24,850 nucleotides of DNA from Candidatus Falkowbacteria bacterium RIFCSPLOWO2_12_FULL_45_13 (GTDB lineage Bacteria > Patescibacteriota > Patescibacteriia > Patescibacteriales > GWC2-42-12), in contig MFFY01000020.1 in assembly GCA_001778055.1 (NCBI GenBank), forward strand, positions 1-24,850, written 5' to 3'. Below the pieces are notes generated by a model, which did no database searches, was not told where the DNA came from, and saw only the letters and a program-made list of their open reading frames with translations. Each line of letters starts with the position of its first letter. Position 1 is the first letter of the stretch. Of the stretch, positions 16,120 through 22,132 are shown piece after piece. The translations under genes were made by a program, and so were the position numbers.

Positions 16120-16134
16120 ATTTTGAATCCTTTA

Positions 16135-17172
16135 TTACAACTCAATCTTTTTACCGGTCCGGCCGCTTTTTTCCAGGGCGAACAAAACTTTTAATAACCG
16201 CCAATTATCAACAAAGGTGTGCGGATAGGCTGGCCCGCCCTTGACAGCGTTTACAAAAGCTTTAATTTCATCTTGATACATCTCTTCTTCGTTCAGATAA
16301 CCGGCCGCCGGATGGCCTTTGGGCACGGGAATGATTTCTGTTTTTTTTGATCTGGCTTTAAAAAGCTTAATTACCGAATCAAACTTCTCCCATGTCAAGA
16401 CTCCATCGGATCCTAAAAGCCGCAAAGTCCTGAACGGCTGGCGCGAAATCACGTCAATCATCAGATTACCCAAAATTCCATTTTTATATTTTAGATTGGC
16501 TAAAAGAATGTCGTCGGCCGGCATTTCCAGATCGGAAATTTTGCCTGTCAGTCCAAAAATCTGGCTAACTTCAGAGCCTAAAAGCCAATTAAGCCAAATC
16601 AGCTCAAATGGCAGCATCTCGCGGCAAGCGCCGCTGGCTTTTTTTGAAAAATACACCTGACGATAATCTTCGTATGGATGCCAGTCAGACAAATATTGGC
16701 CCAGATGGTATTGAAAAGCTAAAACTTTGCCCAGGCTGCCTTGATCTAATATTCTCTTAATCATTTTGACCGGTCGATAATAGCACAGGGTCCGCGAAGG
16801 CGCCATGACAATTGACGATTTTTTCCCACCAGCGACGAGCCGATTTTGGGCGGAAAAAATATCGCTATAGCCATCATCGCTGGTCGGATGCTCTACAAAA
16901 AAATGTTTTTTATTTTTTAGCGCCAGGCGGATATAATCGCCGTGCTTATCCGGCGGCGTGGAAATAATTACGACGTCATAATCTTTCCCGGATAATTCCT
17001 TTAAATTACCGACAATTTTTATGCCATATTTCGCCTTAGCTTCCTCTCGTCTGGCCGGCGATATATCAAAACCGACCAGCTGGCGTTCGCCTAAAAATCG
17101 CAAATTGCGGATCCGCCTTTTGCCCATTGAACCCAAACCAACGATTAAAAATTTTAACTTATTATTTTTCAT
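16135..17172 (-). CDS. Gfo/Idh/MocA-family oxidoreductase
   Basis: A 345-residue NAD(P)-dependent sugar oxidoreductase. The N-terminal Rossmann loop is VGLGSMGKRR (residues 11-20), followed by VVIISTPPDKHGDY near 67-80. The family's EKP motif reads EHP here (Glu94-His95-Pro96), so the catalytic or ordering lysine is replaced by histidine. The second domain keeps a beta-sheet dimer region. Genes of this family recur in legionaminic and sialic acid loci (for example ptm genes of Campylobacter), often with unknown substrates. It lies between the CMP-sugar transferase (30 bases) and neuB (15 bases), so a role on the legionaminic branch or its precursor is likely. The reaction is unknown. Confidence 0.83.
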   Translation of the reverse strand: MKNNKLKFLIVGLGSMGKRRIRNLRFLGERQLVGFDISPARREEAKAKYGIKIVGNLKELSGKDYDVVIISTPPDKHGDYIRLALKNKKHFFVEHPTSDDGYSDIFSAQNRLVAGGKKSSIVMAPSRTLCYYRPVKMIKRILDQGSLGKVLAFQYHLGQYLSDWHPYEDYRQVYFSKKASGACREMLPFELIWLNWLLGSEVSQIFGLTGKISDLEMPADDILLANLKYKNGILGNLMIDVISRQPFRTLRLLGSDGVLTWEKFDSVIKLFKARSKKTEIIPVPKGHPAAGYLNEEEMYQDEIKAFVNAVKGGPAYPHTFVDNWRLLKVLFALEKSGRTGKKIEL

Positions 17173-17202
17173 AATTTATCCCAGGATGGCCAAAACATAT
17201 AT

Positions 17203-17931
17203 TCAGGTAGTCATTAGCTTGATTTTTTTGGCTAGATGCTTCTTATTTTTACACAACAACTCGGCCGTCAGCCAGTCGGCCGGCTCATCCAAATCAACCG
17301 ACCGCCACTTATCGCAAATCACCGCCTTGGTTTTCTTGGTAATAATATTTTTCTCTTTTAAAAATGCCGCCGTCTTAACAATATATGCAAAACAGCCGTT
17401 TAGAATATAGGCTGGACGCCAGGCCTGGATGTTGGTGGACTGATTTTCCCGACCGTTGGCTAAAATTATATTTTGCCCATTATCCAAATAATAAAGGCGC
17501 GGATGCGTTGGACAGACCGTCAAAACCGTGCTGGCGCCGCCCTTTTTAATCAAGCGCCAGCACGCTTCAATGTCTTTTAATTCTCTTAACGGCGAGGTGG
17601 TTTGCAAAATTAAAATGTAATCAGGCGCGTAATTTTCCTGATTTTCGAGCTTAGTTAAAAAATATATCAAGGCATCCCTAATATTGGCTTGATCGGCCGC
17701 CAAATCCGGCGGGCGCAGCCAGGGCGCTTCGGCGCCGTATTTTCTGCTGATAGCGGCGATTTTTGCGGAGTCGGTGTCTACCATGATCCGGTCAACAAAA
17801 TCGCAGGCGCGCGCCTGCCTGATGGTATAAGCGATTAAAGGCCGGCCTAAAAAATTTTTGATATTTTTATTCGGTATTCTTTTTGAGCCGGCTCTGGCGG
17901 GAATGTAGGCTAAAATTTTTTCTTTGGACAT
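17203..17931 (-). CDS. neuA: CMP-nonulosonic acid cytidylyltransferase (NeuA/LegF-like)
   Basis: A 242-residue cytidylyltransferase of the NeuA/LegF/PseF group. PARAGSKRIPNKN at residues 11-23 is the CTP-binding loop, LQTTSPLRE the conserved mid-protein motif, and YILNGCFAYIVK and DLDEPADW the later sugar- and metal-binding parts. It activates the NeuB product with CTP to give the CMP sugar used by glycosyltransferases. The start is the ATG at 17931, 13 bases after the stop of the glycosyltransferase gene. The frame can be extended ten codons to a TTG at 17961, but those codons overlap the upstream gene and the conserved N-terminus begins at the ATG. The sequence is clearly different from the SpsF protein, so two CMP-sugar activators exist in one operon. 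Confidence 0.9.
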   Translation of the reverse strand: MSKEKILAYIPARAGSKRIPNKNIKNFLGRPLIAYTIRQARACDFVDRIMVDTDSAKIAAISRKYGAEAPWLRPPDLAADQANIRDALIYFLTKLENQENYAPDYILILQTTSPLRELKDIEACWRLIKKGGASTVLTVCPTHPRLYYLDNGQNIILANGRENQSTNIQAWRPAYILNGCFAYIVKTAAFLKEKNIITKKTKAVICDKWRSVDLDEPADWLTAELLCKNKKHLAKKIKLMTT

Positions 17932-17944
17932 AATAAATAAATTT

Positions 17945-18844
17945 CTAATTTTTAAATTCAAAATGCTTTAACTTTTCGGCCGCTGAATGCTTATAGGCTT
18001 CGGATCCAACCGTCTGTTCTCCCGGGCGCGGCAAATACCAGCCCAGCGGTTTTTCCATAAAACCCAGGCGCACGCCGGCTTTAAACAGACGCGTAGAAAA
18101 ATCCGTATCCCCCGTCCGATTCCAGCTTTTACGCCGGCAATCCAGATTATATTTAAAGAATTTAAGGTAAGAACGAAACAACCAGGTAAGGTGGCCGCCA
18201 ACTTTGGGGTTATCTCCCTTGATCGGTTTAATTATCTTGTTATAATACGGACCTTGCATCTCGTTACCATTGACAATTCTCCTTTGACCATGGCGCTCCT
18301 CGGTATACTGCGACGAGGCGAATTCAAAATTACCCGCCTGGGCAAACCGCAACAAGGCTTCAAGATGATCTGGCGTCCAGCTGTCATCATCGTCTATCCG
18401 GGCGATCCATTTGCCTCTAGCCATTTTTATGGCCTGATTGGCCGCCACAATAAAGCCGCAGAGCCAATGATTTTCCGCGGTCGGCGGATAGCGATAGCCT
18501 CGGCTGGGCAAATTATAAAATCTTATCCGCGGGTCTTTAATTTTAGAAACCAACTCTTCTGTTCTGTCCGTGCAATGATCGCCGACAATTACCAACTCAA
18601 AATTTTCATAGGTTTGCGCCAAAATTGATGGTACAGACCTTTTAATCAGCAGTTCCGCCCGATTATACGTTGGCATACAAACGCTGATAAACGGTTCCGT
18701 CTCATCCGCTCGGTACATTTTTTCATATCGCGCGCGCGCTAAGCGAAGCAACAACGGCTCAACCAATGAAAAATAAAATTCATTATAGCCGCTGATTATC
18801 TTGTCGCTTAGGGATCTTTTGACGCTATTTTTACCTGATTCCAT
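17945..18844 (-). CDS. Family 2 glycosyltransferase
   Basis: A 299-residue GT-A transferase. The catalytic domain starts near residue 50 with PFISVCMPTYNRAELL, and the metal-binding acidic cluster is DDDD at 151-154 after GKWIARI. The first ~50 residues are a basic, helical extension (SLSDKIISGYNEFYF, LLLRLARARYEKMY) that may touch the membrane. A later TGDTDFSTRLFKAGVRLGF resembles the acceptor-side motif of this family. Sugar and acceptor cannot be told. Immediately upstream is repeat R3, which on this strand carries GGAGG and an in-frame minicistron of seven codons ending three bases before this ATG. The next gene downstream is the CMP-sugar transferase, 13 bases on. Confidence 0.85.
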   Translation of the reverse strand: MESGKNSVKRSLSDKIISGYNEFYFSLVEPLLLRLARARYEKMYRADETEPFISVCMPTYNRAELLIKRSVPSILAQTYENFELVIVGDHCTDRTEELVSKIKDPRIRFYNLPSRGYRYPPTAENHWLCGFIVAANQAIKMARGKWIARIDDDDSWTPDHLEALLRFAQAGNFEFASSQYTEERHGQRRIVNGNEMQGPYYNKIIKPIKGDNPKVGGHLTWLFRSYLKFFKYNLDCRRKSWNRTGDTDFSTRLFKAGVRLGFMEKPLGWYLPRPGEQTVGSEAYKHSAAEKLKHFEFKN

Positions 18845-18847
18845 ATG

Positions 18848-18871
18848 TTAATAAATACAGGACTTGCGCAT
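18848..18871 (-). promoter_or_regulatory. Repeat-borne Shine-Dalgarno and seven-codon minicistron ahead of the GT2 gene
   Basis: On the minus strand GGAGG (18880-18884) is followed eight bases later by ATG (18869-18871) and codons for MRKSCIY, then TAA. The GT2 start ATG (18842-18844) follows in the same frame after one CAT triplet. Most other genes in the window lack a Shine-Dalgarno sequence, so this leader may bring ribosomes to GT2 by re-initiation. It can be read directly; the function is inferred. Confidence 0.45.
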
Positions 18872-18908
18872 TTGAAAAACCTCCGTCGAGTTAACCGCTT
18901 AAGTCCTA
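18858..18908. repeat. Short palindromic repeat, copy R3 (~50 bp)
   Basis: The best-preserved copy: left tip CAGGACTTGCGC, core TTTGAAAAACCTCCGTCGAG, right tip CGCTTAAGTCCTA. The tips are inverted repeats and match the ends of long elements A and C (consensus CAGGACTTACGC). It sits 14 bases upstream of the GT2 start codon, between GT2 and the methyltransferase gene. Confidence 0.8.
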
Positions 18909-18971
18909 AAATAATCATGGTATTTGTCGATTTGGTATTTTTACCCCTTTTAAAAATCAACCGAACATTAA

Positions 18972-19664
18972 TTACTTAACCGCTTCAATATAACATGAAG
19001 CTCGCCTGCCCCCTTGATTGCTAAAATCAATTTGCGGCTTAAACTTGGAAATTTTGACTTGTTTAAAGCCGATCTCTTTTAAGATCCCGGCCATTGATTC
19101 TTCGTCGTAGAGACACTGGTGCTCGCCGAATTGATGCGTAAACCAATCAACATATTCAATTAAATATTTAAACTTTCGCGCTCTCCGCTCCAGCCGTTCC
19201 CTATCCTCGTGCCGGCGGCTTAAATGCCAAGCCGGCGGCGGGTTATCGTTTCTTTCCCGGCGAATCTTTGCCGGCTGCCGGTAAACGCTCCGGTAATATT
19301 CATAATCGGCTCCATTCAGGCGCTCGCCCACCAACTTAAAAAAATCAGCGTCATTTTCCAGATAGGCCTTAAAAACTTTTTTAAAATCCGGAAAAACCAA
19401 GCGCAAAACACCTCCTGGCTTTAAACAGCGATGACAATTTTTTAAAAACCTCAAGCCCGAAAGCCAGTCTAAATGCTCTATAAAATGTTCGTTATAAATA
19501 TACTGGCAGCTGTTGTCTTTAAAAGGAAACTCTTTAGCCAGATCGCAAATTATATCAAGTTTGTTTTCTTTTTCTTCCCTATCAACATTTACCCAGCCTG
19601 ATTTGATATTCCGGCCGCAGCCTAAATTAAGTTTTAGGAGTGTTGATTTTTTTTCATTTAACAT
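18972..19664 (-). CDS. SAM-dependent methyltransferase (class I)
   Basis: A 230-residue class I methyltransferase. The SAM-binding loop is LNLGCGR (residues 12-18) and the acidic strand end is WVNVDRE. Motif-IV-like FPFKDNSCQYIYNEHFIEHL follows, then LRFLKNCHRCLKPGGVLRLVFPD, a standard post-motif stretch. Relatives occur in polysaccharide loci and probably methylate a sugar or cap a glycan. It ends 127 bases before GT2 with repeat R3 between. Its own leader of about 210 bases starts at an extended -10 promoter (19881-19908) and contains a 93-base hairpin. The fold is clear; the methyl acceptor is unknown. Confidence 0.85.
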   Translation of the reverse strand: MLNEKKSTLLKLNLGCGRNIKSGWVNVDREEKENKLDIICDLAKEFPFKDNSCQYIYNEHFIEHLDWLSGLRFLKNCHRCLKPGGVLRLVFPDFKKVFKAYLENDADFFKLVGERLNGADYEYYRSVYRQPAKIRRERNDNPPPAWHLSRRHEDRERLERRARKFKYLIEYVDWFTHQFGEHQCLYDEESMAGILKEIGFKQVKISKFKPQIDFSNQGGRRASCYIEAVK

Positions 19665-19745
19665 ATCGTTTCTTCAAGCAATTTCATAATAAATCTGATT
19701 TGTCGGGTAAAGATGATTTTTATCGCGCCGACGAAATTGTATTAT

Positions 19746-19838
19746 ACAAATCAACGAATTGGCTCACGAATACCATAAATATTAAATTAAACGTTTATTA
19801 TACATTCGTGATATTCGTGAACAGATTTGTTGATTTGT
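19746..19838. repeat. Long imperfect hairpin B
   Basis: ACAAATCAAC at 19746-19755 pairs with GTTGATTTGT at 19829-19838, and both arms continue inward with spaced CACGAAT-type words, for example CTCACGAATACC against GATATTCGTGAA. The AT-rich loop lies near 19785. It resembles the hairpin cores of A and C but lacks their AGGACTTACGC tips. It is in the transcribed leader of the methyltransferase gene. Confidence 0.65.
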
Positions 19839-19850
19839 GAAAACTGAATG

Positions 19851-19890
19851 CCAGAGATTAGTCTTAAGCGAGAAATAAACATTATACCAG
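19851..19890. repeat. 40-base repeated motif, copy E2
   Basis: The second copy of the motif at 14930-14970, in the same orientation. It overlaps the minus-strand TATAAT box at 19881-19886, so here the motif would span the -10 box and the first transcribed bases. Confidence 0.5.
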
Positions 19891-19908
19891 ATAAATTTTT
19901 ACTTTTAA
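19881..19908 (-). promoter_or_regulatory. Extended -10 promoter for the methyltransferase gene
   Basis: On the minus strand the -10 box TATAAT (19881-19886) is preceded by TGG, the TGn extension. A weak -35 (TTAAAA, 19903-19908, four of six bases) stands 16 bases away. It lies between the ABC gene stop and the methyltransferase, so the sugar genes can be transcribed apart from the HTH/ABC genes. Confidence 0.55.
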
Positions 19909-19931
19909 GCCGACTAAAAGAATTAATAAAA

Positions 19932-21731
19932 CTATTTCCTGATATTGCTGACTTTATAAAAATAAGACTTTTTATTCGCCAATAATTCTTCGGGCGAACC
20001 TTGTTCCTTGATTTCGCCGTTTTGCAGAACCAGTAATTTGTCGCAACTCATGACCGTGGATAAGCGGTGCGCGATCAACAGAACCGTAACTTTATTCTTT
20101 AAATTTTCAATCACTTTTTGAATTTGCACTTCTGATTCATTATCCAGGGCGCTGGTGGCCTCGTCTAAAATCAAAATTTTCGGCTGTCTGGCTAAAATTC
20201 TGGCGATAATAATCCTCTGCCGTTGGCCCGCGGAAAGCAACAACCCCCTTTCGCCGATGACGGTATTAAATTTATTCGGGCAGGCCTGGATGAAGTCATA
20301 AATATTGGCCATCTTGGCCGCTTTCTCCATGTCTTCGTCCGCGATCGAATCGTTATAAAATTTAATGTTGGTGGCGATAGTATCGTTTTTTAAAAAAATA
20401 TCCTGCGATACATAGCCGATATTTTTTCTCCATTCGTTCAAATCGATGGTATTGATATTTTTACCGTCTATCAGAATCTCGCCCTTAGTGGCGTTAAACA
20501 GCCGCAGGATCATGTCAACAATCGTAGTCTTGCCTGCCCCTGACGGCCCGATTAAGCCCGCCATCTCCCCCTTTTTTATGATAAAATTAGTTTTGGTCAA
20601 AACCGGTTTCCCATTATCATAACTAAAAGCCACGTTTTTAAATTCCAGGCTGGCCTGGAATTTAAAGCCTTCGCGGCCCTGGTTAATTTCTTTGTTTTTA
20701 ATCGTTTCATCGCGGTAATCGAGCATTTTTTTGACGTAGACAGCTGAAGTAACCATGGCATAGGCATTCGATTGCAATTGCTGCGTATAGCTGAATATCC
20801 TTTGGATCAAATAAATAATCGCGGCCAAAGCGACGAAATTAAACAGGCCGGTTTTATAAGAAATTGCGAAAATAATAAAAATAAACAATAAGCCGATCGG
20901 CTGAATCAAAACGTCGGCCACAATGCTGAAGAAAGAGGTTTTAATGATCAATTCTCTTAAGACTTTAAAATATTCCTTGGCTTTTTCCACGATCTGGCTG
21001 CTGGCGGACATAACCTTGATGGTTTTCATGCCTAAAATATTTTCGTTGATGTGATGAGACGTTTGGCGGTTGATTTCTTCTCTTCTCCGAGACAAGGCCC
21101 TGATTTTATGCAAGAAAGGCTTGAAAACCAAAAAAATCAGCCCGCCCAAAGTCAGGGTAATCAGGGTAATCGGCCAGGAAATGTCCAGGGCGACCAAAAG
21201 AAAAATAACCAAACTGGCGATAATCATCAGGCTGTTGGAGATGTATGAAAGCAGGTTGCTGGCATTCTGGACGTTAGTCACCAAGACGGTTCCCAGATGG
21301 CCGAGTTTCTGTTTTAAAAGATACTGCCAATTGGCTTCGGCGGTCAGCCGGAATAATTCCCCCCTGGTTTTTTCTTCATAGACCGAAGTAATTTTAATTT
21401 TAATATAATTCGACAAAAGCAGCAACAAGGCTCTGGAAATGAGCAAAAAACAAATAAAAATAAATAAATATTTTAAATTAAAATTCAAATGCAGCAGTTT
21501 AAAAAATTTTTCAATTACTTTAGTGATAGTGTCACTGGCGGCATTGCCGGTGCCGGAAATGAAAGAAAACATGGGGATGGCGGCGTTAATGCCGATGCCT
21601 TCAAACACGGTGCTCAAAAAGCCCAGGGCGGTCAAGGCCACAATTTGTTTTTTATAACCCCAGTAGGCTTTATAAAAAACTCTTAAAAAATTTTTCAGCC
21701 TGCTATTCATTAAATTCATAAAAAGCTCCAT
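19932..21731 (-). CDS. ABC transporter, fused membrane and ATPase domains (MsbA/PglK-like exporter)
   Basis: A 599-residue half-transporter. The N-terminal membrane domain (about 25-330) shows hydrophobic segments near 29-55, 85-110, 165-185, 188-207, 275-295 and 296-315. The ATPase domain has Walker A GPSGAGKT at 395-402, Q-loop Gln443, signature LSAGQ at 499-503, Walker B ILILDEA at 519-525 and switch His555. All catalytic residues are intact. It would act as a homodimer in the cytoplasmic membrane, exporting or flipping a lipid-linked glycan like PglK or MsbA; a peptide or lipid substrate cannot be excluded. No Wzx flippase is seen in the window, which favours this protein as the glycan flippase. 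It starts 4 bases after the HTH gene, so the two are co-transcribed. Several in-frame Met codons near the start leave it uncertain by a few residues. Confidence 0.88.
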   Translation of the reverse strand: MELFMNLMNSRLKNFLRVFYKAYWGYKKQIVALTALGFLSTVFEGIGINAAIPMFSFISGTGNAASDTITKVIEKFFKLLHLNFNLKYLFIFICFLLISRALLLLLSNYIKIKITSVYEEKTRGELFRLTAEANWQYLLKQKLGHLGTVLVTNVQNASNLLSYISNSLMIIASLVIFLLVALDISWPITLITLTLGGLIFLVFKPFLHKIRALSRRREEINRQTSHHINENILGMKTIKVMSASSQIVEKAKEYFKVLRELIIKTSFFSIVADVLIQPIGLLFIFIIFAISYKTGLFNFVALAAIIYLIQRIFSYTQQLQSNAYAMVTSAVYVKKMLDYRDETIKNKEINQGREGFKFQASLEFKNVAFSYDNGKPVLTKTNFIIKKGEMAGLIGPSGAGKTTIVDMILRLFNATKGEILIDGKNINTIDLNEWRKNIGYVSQDIFLKNDTIATNIKFYNDSIADEDMEKAAKMANIYDFIQACPNKFNTVIGERGLLLSAGQRQRIIIARILARQPKILILDEATSALDNESEVQIQKVIENLKNKVTVLLIAHRLSTVMSCDKLLVLQNGEIKEQGSPEELLANKKSYFYKVSNIRK

Positions 21732-21735
21732 AATC

Positions 21736-21984
21736 TTACCATTTATTTATCTTATCCACCACATTCTGTTTCAGCCTTAAATAAGATTGGATCGCCCGCT
21801 TTTCAACTTCCGGTGAAAGCAAACGCAAAATCTCCTTGCCCAAGATGCGGTATTGGCCGCCTATTTTATTGGCTCTAATCAACTTTTTTTTAAGCATGCG
21901 CTTAATCGTGCTGGAGCTGATTTTTAATAATTTTTGCGTTTCCGAAGTGGTATAAACTTCGTGATATTTTATTTCCTTGGCCAT
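21736..21984 (-). CDS. Small HTH (MerR/excisionase-like) DNA-binding protein
   Basis: An 82-residue protein whose residues 10-56 read as a winged helix of the HTH_17/excisionase type: YTTSETQKLLKISSSTIKRM, then KKKLIRANKIGGQYRILGKE, where the K-x-GG-x-[YW]-R-[IF] wing is typical. The C-terminal ~25 residues form a basic helix. It is the first gene of the long minus-strand series and is followed after 4 bases by the ABC gene. Its promoter overlaps repeated TGTCAA words that also cover the divergent promoter, so it probably controls itself, the ABC gene and the plus-strand transferase. The start ATG at 21984 has the context AAATTTATG, a leader of about 15 bases and no Shine-Dalgarno sequence. 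Regulatory role is inferred. Confidence 0.78.
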   Translation of the reverse strand: MAKEIKYHEVYTTSETQKLLKISSSTIKRMLKKKLIRANKIGGQYRILGKEILRLLSPEVEKRAIQSYLRLKQNVVDKINKW

Positions 21985-22005
21985 AAATTTCTGCTTTATA
22001 CTCCC

Positions 22006-22034
22006 ATTATAACCGAGGTGTCAAAAAGTGTCAA
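22006..22034 (-). promoter_or_regulatory. Consensus sigma-70 promoter for the HTH/ABC operon
   Basis: On the minus strand TTGACA (22029-22034) and TATAAT (22006-22011) are separated by exactly 17 bases, a perfect match to the consensus. Transcription would start near 21999, giving a leader of about 15 bases before the HTH start codon. Confidence 0.85.
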
Positions 22035-22058
22035 ATGGTTCAAACTAGGCTTGACACC
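22017..22058. promoter_or_regulatory. Probable shared operator between divergent promoters
   Basis: GGTGTCAA (22017-22024) and TTGACACC (22051-22058) are perfect inverted 8-mers. A second direct GTGTCAAA begins at 22028, ten bases (one helical turn) after the first, and GGTTCAAA follows at 22037. These words overlap the -35 boxes of both divergent promoters, so a bound protein, most simply the adjacent HTH protein, could block both. Binding is inferred. Confidence 0.5.
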
Positions 22059-22079
22059 AGCCGTATTACCGCTTATTAT
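22051..22079 (+). promoter_or_regulatory. Sigma-70 promoter for the plus-strand glycosyltransferase
   Basis: TTGACA (22051-22056), a 17-base spacer and TATTAT (22074-22079) give 11 of 12 consensus matches. Transcription would start near 22086, with a leader of about 47 bases to the ATG at 22133 and no Shine-Dalgarno sequence close to it. Confidence 0.8.
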
Positions 22080-22132
22080 ATACTTATTAACACTTTCTCG
22101 GAAAGAAGACTTATAGATAACCATTTTAATTT

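Noticed and set aside
17932..17961. Ten-codon N-terminal extension of the CMP-sugar transferase from a TTG start
   Set aside because: It overlaps the upstream glycosyltransferase gene, and the conserved N-terminus begins at the ATG at 17931.
17987..18628. 213-codon open frame on the plus strand
   Set aside because: It is antisense to the GT2 gene, with no recognisable domain or start context.
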